Below are positions 7,889 through 15,842 of a stretch of 41,829 bases of DNA, piece after piece. Origin of the DNA: an uncultured Deferribacteres bacterium (GTDB lineage: Bacteria; Zhuqueibacterota; JdFR-76; DREG01); NCBI GenBank assembly GCA_913009825.1, contig CAJVYQ010000045.1:1-41829 (forward strand). Reading direction: 5' to 3'. A program made the translations under genes and the position numbers. Under the pieces are notes generated by a model. That model did no database searches. It was not told where the DNA came from and saw only the letters and a list, made by a program, of their open reading frames with translations. Numbering within the stretch: position 1 is the first letter of the stretch; each line of letters begins with the position of its first letter.

Positions 7889-8266
7889 TTATTTGTTTTC
7901 AATCAACCTTTTACTTTTCTCATAAAACAGACGCAGTTTTTCCCGCAGCAATTTTTTAGGCAGGAGTTCTGTAATATATTCCGCAACCCGGATATTGGTT
8001 TTATCAAGCTGCAGCAGTTCTATCTGTTCACTGTTGCCCTGTGCGCAGAGAATCAAACCGATGGGTTGTTTTTCGTCAGTTTCCGCTTCATTTTTTTCCA
8101 GCCAGCGCAGGTAGAGTTCCATCTTGCTTTTGTATTCCGCTTTAAACTTGCCAATTTTTAAATCGAGCGCCACCAATCGTTTAAGCTTACGATGAAAAAA
8201 CAGCAGGTCGAGATAAAAATCTTTATCATCAATGATTCTGTTGATTAACACCCAGAAAACTTCCAA
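7889..8266 (-). pseudogene. YhcG-family (DUF1016) nuclease, C-terminal remnant
   Basis: From the isoleucine codons after the MITE, IIDDKDFYLDLLFFHRKLKRLVALDLKIGKFKAEYKSKMELYLRWL (given here in family order) matches the C-terminal PD-(D/E)xK-like nuclease domain of YhcG/DUF1016 proteins: DFYLDLLF carries the acidic residue and ALDLK the catalytic Asp/Lys pair. The first ten residues (MEVFWVLINR) are encoded by the inserted MITE. The matching N-terminal half lies at 8357-9064. YhcG-type nucleases are frequent neighbours of type I restriction systems. As a separate reading frame the domain might still be expressed, but it lacks its normal N-terminus. Confidence 0.8.
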
Positions 8267-8368
8267 AGTTTATAATTTGGGCGTAAAATTGTAGTACCAA
8301 ATTTCAAATTATACAATATGTTGATACTAACCAAGTGGAAAACTTTGGAAGTTTATTTAATCAACAGA
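8237..8368. mobile_element. 132-bp MITE splitting the yhcG-type gene
   Basis: Perfect 12-bp terminal inverted repeats TCTGTTGATTAA (8237-8248 and, inverted, 8357-8368) are each followed by a subterminal AAACTTCCAAAGTTT motif facing inward. The DNA between carries no gene. It sits exactly where the two halves of the yhcG-type gene should join; the right repeat provides the stop codon of the upstream half (TAA at 8357-8359). The flanking host sequence shows an imperfect 11-bp direct repeat (9 of 11 identical, offset by one base), compatible with an old target duplication. A second, decayed member starts at 26772. Confidence 0.75.
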
Positions 8369-9064
8369 GTCATTAATAATCATCCGCTTTTGCCGCTCTA
8401 CGAATGTGAAGCCTTTGCCCAGTTTGAGAATGAATTTTTCTATTTCATTTAAGATGGCTCTTTCAAAATCCTTCTCCTGATAGGTGTTTTTCATACCCCA
8501 AAAATCAAGAACGTATGGATCCCTGAAAACTAAATCGGGACTAAGATTATCATTGTCGCGTAAATCTTTTAACTCAAGTTTTGCCAGTTCTTCCGGCTTT
8601 TTAGAGATAGCCGTTCGTTCAAACAGCATTGAATCAATCTTTTTGCGTAATTCGCGAACACTCCATTTTTCTATGCGGCACATTTGGGCGTAAAACTCTC
8701 GTTGGAGTGAGTCATTTAAATATATTATTTCTTTAAAATGGGACCAGCTCATTTGTCTCCACAGTGTAGAGACAAATGAGCTATCCGGAAAAGTCTCTAC
8801 AAAGTGGAGACAATGCCTTAAGGTTTTAAGACTCCAGCCTTTACCATATTCTTCCGTTAATTGTCGCGACAGTGTAGCGACAATTTGCTTTCCGTAATCG
8901 GCTCTTTTGTTTTGCAGGATTTCATCATTAATCCTTTTGCCAATGTTCCAGTAAAGCATTGTAAGTCCGGCATTTACTGTTTGGGCAACAGCGGACCGGG
9001 CGCCTTCAATCAGTTGTTTTATGTCCGCGAACAGAGTCGTATTTATTTCCAAATCTTTTTTCAT
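8357..9064 (-). pseudogene. YhcG-family (DUF1016) protein, N-terminal part, cut by a MITE
   Basis: 235 residues. The DUF1016 N-terminal winged-helix-like domain is recognisable: YWNIGKRINDEILQNKRADYGKQIVATLS, LTEEYGKGWSLKTLRHCLHF and MSWSHFKEIIYLND, then FWGMKNTYQEKDFERAILNEIEKFILKLGKGFTFVERQKRM (family blocks, in order, at roughly 38-66, 70-92, 104-117 and 189-229). The frame then runs into the MITE and stops after IINDSVD, losing the nuclease domain found at 7889-8266. It is the first gene of the leftward defence operon and starts at ATG 9062-9064. A truncated product could still be made, but the native protein is clearly broken. Confidence 0.85.
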
Positions 9065-9339
9065 GGCAACTCACCTGTCAATTTTGAATCCCCGATAATC
9101 CCTTCACTATTCCAGCAATAGACCTTTTGTTTAGCGCCGGCGGTATCAACTTATAATCGAAGGGATAGTGCAAGCCAATGAGACATTTTTAAAAGTTAAA
9201 TCATACAATTTACGAATGCAAGCAGAACTATTTTTTGTTGCAAGTGTCTTACTATTCTGCTCCTCCGCTGCCAGAGCGTTCGTTTTTACTCGCAGACAGG
9301 GTGCTTCATAGTGGAATGTGAGCTAATGAATTAATCATC

Positions 9340-10248
9340 TCATAAAAAAACCTCCACCAGCATAAACACCAGCGCCAGAGAAACAATACTTACTCCCGTT
9401 GATAAAACAACCGCATTGGCGACAAAATTAGGTTTCGCATCAAATTTGATGGAGAGAATGGCAGAATTGATCGCCACCGGCATGGCCGATTGAATGATGA
9501 ACACCTTTTGCATCAGGCCGTCCAAACCAAAAATGAAGCTGATGAAAAGAGCCAGAACAGGGGAGAGAAATAACCTGCCGCCCAAGACAAAATTGATTTT
9601 TCCCCAATTTCCTGTAATCTGCGTGTTGGCAATCTGAATTCCCAAAATGGTGAGCATAAAAGGAACGGCAGCCTGTTGCAGCAAATCGATAGCGGTAAAA
9701 ATAAAATTATCCCGATTCACCGGCAAAGCCCTGGCTAGTACCGCAAAAAAGACGGCATAAATCAGCGGCATTTTAAAAACGGCTGCCAGCGCATTTAAAT
9801 TGGACCGTTGCCCTCTAGCCGCGATAAAGATGCCGATCGAATGGGTCATGATGGCATTAAATACCAAATAAAGCGACGCAATTTCCAACCCCTCCTGCCC
9901 GTATGCGAACAGATTGAACGGCAGGCCCATGTTTCCGGAATTGACAAATAAGAGACAGAGTAAAGTAGCGCTCAAATATTCCGATGAATATTTTTTTACT
10001 ATTCCCACAAACAGGCCAAATGCCGCCAGAATCGAATAGAGTACAACAATGGCAAACCCCATGATTAAAATTTTTGCTGTGGGAATCCGGGTGTTCAAAA
10101 TAGTATAAAATACCAGTGCGGATGTGAAGATGTACAGAGAAACATCTGTTAATTGTCTCACATCGATGGATATAAATTTGCGGAAGGCATATCCAATCAG
10201 AATAATAGTGACAATGGGCGCCAGTGTAGAAAAAATGGTATTCAGCAT
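9340..10248 (-). CDS. AEC-family transporter (auxin efflux carrier type)
   Basis: 302 residues, almost entirely hydrophobic, with about ten predicted membrane segments in two halves (starting APIVTIILIGYAFRKF and later VPFMLTILGIQIANTQ). The conserved GNMGLPF in the middle (LLFVNSGNMGLPFNLFAYG) is the hallmark of AEC/BART-superfamily carriers. Bacterial members carry small organic acids such as malate or malonate, or are of unknown substrate; nothing here identifies the solute. The gene stands alone between the defence island and a divergent TonB-type gene, and there are ~330 bp of repeat-bearing DNA upstream of its start. Confidence 0.88.
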   Translation of the reverse strand: MLNTIFSTLAPIVTIILIGYAFRKFISIDVRQLTDVSLYIFTSALVFYTILNTRIPTAKILIMGFAIVVLYSILAAFGLFVGIVKKYSSEYLSATLLCLLFVNSGNMGLPFNLFAYGQEGLEIASLYLVFNAIMTHSIGIFIAARGQRSNLNALAAVFKMPLIYAVFFAVLARALPVNRDNFIFTAIDLLQQAAVPFMLTILGIQIANTQITGNWGKINFVLGGRLFLSPVLALFISFIFGLDGLMQKVFIIQSAMPVAINSAILSIKFDAKPNFVANAVVLSTGVSIVSLALVFMLVEVFL

Positions 10249-10394
10249 TAAATCAACTTAAATTTTAATACAAAAGCTTTGTCTGCGAAATTTCTGAAAA
10301 ATTATGAAAACAAATTTGTTCGCTGTTCTGTAAAAATAATGTACACATGCTGAAAGAATAAGTAAAGATGAAAGTAGCGTAGCATCAAAATAAC

Positions 10395-10553
10395 AATTTC
10401 CTAAATTGAGCGATTCTTAGCTTGAGACAACACCCAAAGAGTTTTGTCATTCTGCCTGCCCGACCGCAGGCGGGAAAGAATCTTGTTAGTTCTGTGCGCT
10501 AAACCAACAAGATTCCTGCGGAATGACATTAGAATCGCTCAATTTAGGAAATT
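10395..10553. repeat. Composite nested palindrome (159 bp) between AEC and TonB-type genes
   Basis: Outer arms of 23 bp (10395-10417 and 10531-10553) are perfect inverted repeats of each other. Inside are a second perfect pair, GAATCTTGTT (10478-10487) with its complement at 10506-10515, and a third, GTCATTC (10446-10452) with its complement at 10521-10527; a GC-rich sub-hairpin (GCCTGCCCGACCGCAGGCGG region, 10453-10473) lies between. No coding capacity is seen. It ends 23 bp before the TonB-type start codon, so the promoter of that gene is inside or beyond it. Confidence 0.8.
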
Positions 10554-10576
10554 AATAAACGAATAGGAAATTAAAT

Positions 10577-11392
10577 ATGAACCGTTGCCGGCCCCTTTTC
10601 TTCATTGTGATTTTGCTGACTTTTCATTGCAGTCCCAAATATGCCCAGGCGCCGAAACTGATTAAAAACAGCCTTGTTTTCATCTATCCTTCCGAAGCGA
10701 GGGATAAGCATCTGGAAGGCACGGTTGTTTTGAAAGTTCTCATCAGCGAGAAAGGCGCTGTGGAAGATGCCGAAGTTGACCGCTCTTCCGGCTATGATAT
10801 TTTAGATCAAACCGCGTTGAATGTGGCAAAAACCGCCAAATTTAAACCGGCTAAAATAGGTGGAAAAGAACGGTCCGTTTGGATCACATGGCCACTGGTT
10901 TTTGAAATATCGAGCATGAAATTTATCCCGGAAGAATGGATCGACAAAGCGCTGGACTATCAATGGGAGGCAACTTCAAACTCGGATACAAAAAGACAAC
11001 TGGCCATGCAGGGCCTCTATTATCATTACAAAGATTATTCCCGCTATGTGCTGGAACACCGGAAACTGTATCTTAATGAACCGATGCTGCGGGTAGTTTC
11101 GCCGAAAGTCAGGAAGATGTGGTCTGATTATCAAAACTTATGGCCGCTGACCTTTTTGCTATTCCTTGATTTTACTGAGCGCTACCCGCGGAGTCCGTTT
11201 TATAGTGAATCTGTCGATTACCTGATTGAATATATGAAAAATGAACTGTTTCAGATCAGAGAGAGGACGGATGTTGCATCTTTATCGCCGAAGGAACGAA
11301 TAAAATTGTACAACAAAATTCTGGATTTTTTGAAAGCGAACTACTCCTATTCAGTTACCGATGATTTGCTGAAAAAACAGCCGGATCATTAG
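10577..11392 (+). CDS. TonB C-terminal-domain protein (energy-transducer-like), secreted
   Basis: 271 residues. A hydrophobic N-terminus (residues 1-24, FFIVILLTFHC) looks like a signal peptide or a weak lipobox rather than a long TonB anchor. Residues ~30-110 are a TonB C-terminal domain: YPSEARDKHLEGTVVLKVLI, then GAVEDAEVDRSSGYDILDQTAL and AKFKPAKIGGK. This fold normally touches the TonB box of outer-membrane receptors. The remaining 160 residues show no family I recognise. There is no proline-rich linker, so it is not a classical TonB; such proteins also occur as periplasmic accessory or peptidase-regulator modules. The gene stands alone, with a TonB-dependent receptor 1.3 kb downstream. 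RBS: AGGAAA before ATG 10577. Confidence 0.7.
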   Translation: MNRCRPLFFIVILLTFHCSPKYAQAPKLIKNSLVFIYPSEARDKHLEGTVVLKVLISEKGAVEDAEVDRSSGYDILDQTALNVAKTAKFKPAKIGGKERSVWITWPLVFEISSMKFIPEEWIDKALDYQWEATSNSDTKRQLAMQGLYYHYKDYSRYVLEHRKLYLNEPMLRVVSPKVRKMWSDYQNLWPLTFLLFLDFTERYPRSPFYSESVDYLIEYMKNELFQIRERTDVASLSPKERIKLYNKILDFLKANYSYSVTDDLLKKQPDH

Positions 11393-11740
11393 CTATCTTT
11401 CCGGGTTACAAAAACAAACCGAAATAAGATGAAAAAGAATATAAGATAACTGGGCATAAATTGAACTTTTTTGCCCTTTTGGGAAGCCGCAGAAAAGAGG
11501 GGGCACAGAATTGTTGTTTTTCTGTGGTTTAATATTATCCTGAATTGAGCGATTCTCTTATTTTTGAGTTTCTCAGGTTTCGCATTTATAATAACTCAGG
11601 TATTGTAACTTGTCAGGATCCGAAAAATACAGTTGTCCGGAATATCTTTTGTTCCATTCTTCGATGTTGATCATCCTGTGCATAAAACAAGTATCCGTAT
11701 GTTTCCGGGACAATCCCTGTTCATTGATTTATATCCTGCG

Positions 11741-11958
11741 AGCCCTGAAAGGGCGGATTATACAAGCCCGGGGCAACGCCCCCGGGGGAAAAAAACAACG
11801 GAGTCGGGCCCTGAAGGGGCGAAATACAAAATTCAAATGAACAAATCGTACCGGTACAGGTAAATATTCCGCCCTTTCAGAGCTTGTTATTCTTTTTCCT
11901 CTTTCCCCCCGGGGCGTTGCCCCGGGCTAGTGTATTTCACCCCGTTGGGGTGGCTGAA
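11741..11958. repeat. Head-to-head pair of a GC-rich palindromic repeat unit
   Basis: Two copies of a ~90-bp unit face each other. Each contains AGCCCGGGGCAACGCCCC (left copy from 11765, right copy inverted, ending ~11929) followed by a G-run and a purine-rich tail, and flanking CCCTGAAAGGGCG-type hairpins (11743, 11810 and, inverted, 11869). The halves also share an AATACA-containing spacer. The whole forms a long imperfect cruciform. Units of this style are common in environmental genomes; the source transposase is unknown. Confidence 0.7.
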
Positions 11959-11967
11959 AATGTATTT

Positions 11968-12169
11968 TCAGACCTCGTTAAATTTGATAAATATTAGGTT
12001 GAATAACCGGACAAAAATCATAATGAATTTGCATTATATTATTGTGTAAGTACTTGTTTTTTAATTTAAAATCAAACATGCAGTGTTCAATTATTCATGG
12101 ATTTTCTCACAATTGACGGGTAAACAAGAACTTAATGAACAATAAAATATCTGATTTAACGAGGTCTGA
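11968..12169. mobile_element. 202-bp MITE-like element with perfect 16-bp terminal inverted repeats
   Basis: TCAGACCTCGTTAAAT at 11968-11983 is matched perfectly by its complement at 12154-12169. A subterminal pair, TAAGTACTTGTTTT (12047-12060) against TAAACAAGAACTTA (12121-12134), also pairs at 12 of 14 positions. The interior is A+T-rich without a gene. Flanks are T-rich, so a target duplication cannot be told from chance. Confidence 0.7.
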
Positions 12170-12279
12170 TTTTAAATACTATGAATGTCTCACTGATATC
12201 TAAAATAGTATCACCGGCTTTTTCAGGTTGGGTAAAAAATCTTTTTAATTCGTACAATTTTGTAATACCTTCAATATAC

Positions 12280-12349
12280 AGCATATAACCTCTGTTTTGG
12301 AATTATGTATTAACATATTATAATTTATTAAGTTGTGAGGTTGTATGCT
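12280..12349. repeat. Inverted repeat followed by a T-run (possible terminator or small element)
   Basis: AGCATATAACCTC (12280-12292) pairs with GAGGTTGTATGCT (12337-12349) at 12 of 13 positions, with the remaining pair wobble-compatible in RNA. A run of seven T lies just after (12352-12358). The 44-nt loop is long for an intrinsic terminator, and no gene ends nearby, so a small repeat element is equally likely. Confidence 0.5.
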
Positions 12350-12460
12350 GCTTTTTTTATGCCGGTTTCCCTTATTTTTATACCGGTTAACTAACTGCGA
12401 AACTTGAGTAAGCTTGTTTTTATTACTAAACGGATTTTCATTTTTAACACAAATGCGGCT

Positions 12461-12479
12461 GGCGATTCAGCGAATCGCC
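12461..12479. repeat. Short palindrome GGCGATTCAGCGAATCGCC
   Basis: Two perfect 8-bp arms surround a 3-base centre. It is immediately followed by the inverted AATTGAGCGATT motif (12484-12495) that recurs at 10395, 10531 and 11543. It is likely part of the same repeat array. Confidence 0.6.
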
Positions 12480-12642
12480 CTACAATCGCTCAATTAAGGT
12501 CTAATTTATATTTAAATAGAAAAAAAGTTTAGAACAAAAAAGTTAGAAGCAGGTTATTGGGGCAGGAGTGCAGCTCAAGCCCCAGCCGGTCTGACAGAAT
12601 TACAAATAATTTTGCAGAATTAACCAATGCCGAAAATAATCC

Positions 12643-12671
12643 TTGACAAACGGGATTTCTTCATTTAATTT
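12643..12671 (+). promoter_or_regulatory. Putative sigma-70-type promoter of the TonB-dependent receptor gene
   Basis: TTGACA (12643-12648), a 17-bp spacer and TAATTT (12666-12671) lie 67 bp before the receptor start. The -35 is perfect and the -10 is poor against TATAAT, but the same TTGACA-N17-TAATTT arrangement is found before the DUF5020 gene at 24213-24241. No experimental support. Confidence 0.4.
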
Positions 12672-12738
12672 ACAACTGTAACTCTGTTTTGAGTTACGCA
12701 GATTGCCGGCCCGAAATTTTTAAAAAAGGAACCAGATT

Positions 12739-15537
12739 ATGAGAATTAAACTGCTCCTGCCCGTGATTTTGCTTTCTCTCATTTTCCCTTCTCTTTTATT
12801 TCCCGGAACCACCGGAAAAATTGCCGGCATGGTCAGAGATAAACAAACCAGCGATCCGCTTCCCGGCGCCAATGTGATTCTTGAAGGCACTACAATGGCA
12901 GCTGCTGCCGGTATAGACGGTTCCTATATTATTTTAAATGTCCCGCCCGGAGTTTACACCGTCAAAGCGATGATGATGGGTTACCAGTCGGTTCGTATGG
13001 AAAATATTATTGTTTCCATCGATCAGACATCGAGTGTGGAATTTGTTCTTGACGCGGCCGTTTTGGATATTGGTCAGGAAGTTACTATTGTCGCAGAACG
13101 CCCCATTGTAAAATCGGACATGACTTCTTCGCTTTCGTCGGTGACTGCGGAAGATATTCAAAATCTTCCCGTGCAGGAAATTTCCGATGTGCTGGAGCTG
13201 CAGGCCGGTTTGGTGAAAGACGCAGTGGGCGGCCTGCATGTGCGCGGTGGCCGTTCCGGTGAAGTGGCCTATTGGATCAATGGCGTGGCCGCCACCGATG
13301 TTTATTCCGGCGCTATCGGCGTGGAGGTTGATAACTCCTCTGTCCAGGAAATGCAGGTCGTCAGCGGTACGTTCAATGCGGAATACGGACAGGCCATGTC
13401 CGGTATTGTGAACATTGTTACTAAAGAAGGGGGAAGCCGGTTCAAGGGTTCAATCGGTACTTATTTTGGCGATTATGTCAGCAGCAAAAAAGATGTGTTT
13501 TTCAATATCGATAAGATTAACCTCACGGCTATCAGAAATTTTCAGGGGAACATCAGCGGGCCGGTTCCCGGTACAAAAGGAAAACTTACTTTTTTTTCCA
13601 TGGCAAGATATTTTTATAATGACGGCTGGCTTTATGGCCGTGAGTATTTTAAACCGCAGGGGATCCCCGGCGACAGCAGTATTGTGCCGATGAATTTTAA
13701 CCGGCGCTATTTTCTGCAAAACAAATTCACGTATAAATTTACCCCCTCTTTCAAAATAAGTTATGAACTGTTTTTGAACCGGCGTGCATTCAAATATTTC
13801 AATCATTATTTTAAATTCAATCCCTATGGGGATTACCAGCGGTTCGAAAAAGGGCAGACCCATCTTTTTACAGTGGATCATATTCTGTCGCCCAAAACCT
13901 TTTATACAGTGCGGGTGAGTAATTTTTACAATCAGTACAAACACTATATTTATAAAGATCCGCTGCTGACACCTACTTACATGCGCAGTACAGCGGATTC
14001 CACAAAATATTTGATCGATCCGAATCATTCCGATGGATATGTCCATCCCGATTCACTGAACGCGCCGGCTTCTTTCAGTTTTGCCGACGGCGGTACTTCC
14101 ATGAATCATTTCAAACGATCCACCGGCTATTGGATCGGCAAATTTGATATCAACAGTCAGGTGACAAAAGCACATCAGGTAAAAGCCGGTGTCGAAATTC
14201 GCCGGCACAAATTGACTTACGATTCTTTCGACCTGCAAGCTTTCAGGGTGGGTAACGAAGAGATCCGGCCGTTCAGACCGTTCATTCCTGACCCGTCCAC
14301 GCCGAATCACGATATTTATACGGAAAAACCTTATGAATTTTCCGGCTATCTGCAGGATAAAATAGAATTGAAGAGTATCATTGTCAATATCGGCTTACGT
14401 TTCGATCTGTTCAATTCGAAAGGAAAAATATTGACCGATCCAACCGACCCGGATATTTACTTCCCGGCGAAACCGGAACACGAATACAAAAACTGGGATC
14501 CCGATCTGCCGGCAGACCGGTTGATTGAATATTCACTGGCGGAAAGAGAGGTGTTCTGGTATAAAAATCCATCGACCAAAACCCAGGTCAGTCCGCGTTT
14601 AGGAATTGCCTACCCCATCACCGATCGCGGCGTCATCCATTTCTCCTACGGACACTTTTTCCAGATACCTCTTTTTGAGTACCTGTTTGCCAGCCCCGGT
14701 TACAAAGTAACCCAGTCTTCCGGCAGCAAAGTAGTGGGAAATCCGGATTTGAATGCGCAGCAAACGGTTCAATATGAAGTGGGATTGCAGCAGCAAATTT
14801 CCGACAACACGGGCTTCGATGTCACCCTGTTTTACCGGGATGTGCGTGACTGGGTGGGCGCCGGCCCGCCGGTTCAGGTGGCTATTCCCGGTGTGTGGTA
14901 TTCCCAGTATGAGAACAAGGAATATTCCAATGTGCGCGGGATTACCCTGTCCGTTGACAAGCGTTATTCCAGCTATTTTTCCGCTTCTCTGGATTATTCA
15001 TTTATGATTGCCGATGGAACCTACTCCAGTCCCAATGATGCCTTCTTTGCCATTGCCGGGAATCAGGAGCCGCGGCTCTCGTTGATTCCCATGGCCTGGG
15101 ATCAACGGCATACGCTGAACGGCACCATCGCCTTTGGCGTGCGGGATTGGCGGATTTCAATGATTGGACGCTATTACTCCGGTTCGCCGTACACGCCCAG
15201 GTTTGGCAAAGGACAGATTGTCGGCGCGGCAGCCTCTTCCGGGTTAGAAGAGAACAGCTCCCGTAAACCGACGATATTTTCATTTGATCTCTATGTTTAT
15301 AAAAAATTTAAACTGTCTAAATTGCACTATTCCGTTTTTGCTAAAATTTATAACCTGTTCGACCGCGATAACCCAACCAACGTCTGGACTGATACCGGTC
15401 TGGTAAATTTTACACTGGATCGCCTGGGGGTAACGGAAGACCCGGTGCGTGTCGGCACGGTGAGGGAGAACTTTTTGCACCCGGAATGGTATTCGCAGCC
15501 GCGCCGGATTCAAACCGGTATTTCCATTGAGTTTTAG
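12739..15537 (+). CDS. TonB-dependent outer-membrane receptor with CarboxypepD_reg-like N-terminal domain
   Basis: 932 residues. A signal peptide (1-~23) precedes a carboxypeptidase-regulatory-like beta-sandwich (~25-115: GKIAGMVRDKQTSDPLPGAN, then GIDGSYIILNVPPGVYTVKA). A plug domain follows (~125-235: VTAEDIQNLPV, LHVRGGRSGEVAYWINGV, FNAEYGQAMSGIVNIVTKEG). The rest is a beta-barrel rich in alternating aromatic residues that ends in the terminal Phe (SIEF) expected for BAM-assembled barrels. Such receptors import siderophores, glycans, vitamins or peptides with TonB/ExbB energy; the ligand cannot be deduced. No SusD partner is present. RBS AAAAGGAA lies before ATG 12739. The gene is monocistronic as far as can be seen. 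Confidence 0.93.
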   Translation: MRIKLLLPVILLSLIFPSLLFPGTTGKIAGMVRDKQTSDPLPGANVILEGTTMAAAAGIDGSYIILNVPPGVYTVKAMMMGYQSVRMENIIVSIDQTSSVEFVLDAAVLDIGQEVTIVAERPIVKSDMTSSLSSVTAEDIQNLPVQEISDVLELQAGLVKDAVGGLHVRGGRSGEVAYWINGVAATDVYSGAIGVEVDNSSVQEMQVVSGTFNAEYGQAMSGIVNIVTKEGGSRFKGSIGTYFGDYVSSKKDVFFNIDKINLTAIRNFQGNISGPVPGTKGKLTFFSMARYFYNDGWLYGREYFKPQGIPGDSSIVPMNFNRRYFLQNKFTYKFTPSFKISYELFLNRRAFKYFNHYFKFNPYGDYQRFEKGQTHLFTVDHILSPKTFYTVRVSNFYNQYKHYIYKDPLLTPTYMRSTADSTKYLIDPNHSDGYVHPDSLNAPASFSFADGGTSMNHFKRSTGYWIGKFDINSQVTKAHQVKAGVEIRRHKLTYDSFDLQAFRVGNEEIRPFRPFIPDPSTPNHDIYTEKPYEFSGYLQDKIELKSIIVNIGLRFDLFNSKGKILTDPTDPDIYFPAKPEHEYKNWDPDLPADRLIEYSLAEREVFWYKNPSTKTQVSPRLGIAYPITDRGVIHFSYGHFFQIPLFEYLFASPGYKVTQSSGSKVVGNPDLNAQQTVQYEVGLQQQISDNTGFDVTLFYRDVRDWVGAGPPVQVAIPGVWYSQYENKEYSNVRGITLSVDKRYSSYFSASLDYSFMIADGTYSSPNDAFFAIAGNQEPRLSLIPMAWDQRHTLNGTIAFGVRDWRISMIGRYYSGSPYTPRFGKGQIVGAAASSGLEENSSRKPTIFSFDLYVYKKFKLSKLHYSVFAKIYNLFDRDNPTNVWTDTGLVNFTLDRLGVTEDPVRVGTVRENFLHPEWYSQPRRIQTGISIEF

Positions 15538-15605
15538 AGGGATTTGGCTAAAATATGGGAATAGTCTGGCCACTAAAACATGAAGACACAAAGGTATATG
15601 ATTTA

Positions 15606-15746
15606 ATGGAATTTGAGAAGTTATCTGAGAAAGAAGAAAAAATTGCAAAAAAGATAGTTGATTCGGCATATACAGTACATAAAAGATTAGGACCGGATCT
15701 ACTTGAAAGAGTATATGAAGTATGTTTTTGTCATGAATTATCTTAG
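15606..15746 (+). pseudogene. GxxExxY-family protein, truncated
   Basis: 46 residues: FEKLSEKEEKIAKKIVDSAY, HKRLGPDLLERVYEVCFCHEL. This is the N-terminal third of GxxExxY proteins (normally ~120-130 residues, PD-(D/E)xK-like fold, function unknown), with the naming motif seen here as GPDLLERVY. The frame stops at TAG just after CHEL, and the rest of the gene is absent. It is bounded by short imperfect inverted sequence (ACACAAAGGTAT at ~15587 and, inverted, TAGTACCTTTGCG at ~15744), a setting typical of these genes in environmental genomes. The remnant lies between the receptor gene and another decayed gene. Confidence 0.7.
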
Positions 15747-15842
15747 TACCTTTGCGGCTAAATTTTTTATATGGTAGGCGGTAAGCTATTACAAATAAAG
15801 ATATTTAATCAATTGTATGCGACACAAAATAGTGGACACAAC

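Larger units (their letters stand above)
11393..12738. other. 1.35-kb non-coding block filled with palindromic elements
   Basis: No credible gene is found. Short open frames at 11610-11863 are translations of the GC-rich repeat. The block holds at least four separate inverted-repeat units (listed individually), and its main part is bracketed by an inverted copy of AATTGAGCGATT (11543-11554 and 12484-12495), the same motif that forms the arms of the element at 10395-10553. The last ~250 bp contain a likely promoter for the receptor gene. Confidence 0.75.

Noticed and set aside
11610-11863. Two overlapping 76-codon frames
   Set aside because: They read through the GC-rich palindromic unit and intergenic DNA, with no ribosome-binding site or protein-like composition.
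13450-14046. 198-codon open frame on the minus strand
   Set aside because: Antisense shadow of the TonB-dependent receptor gene.
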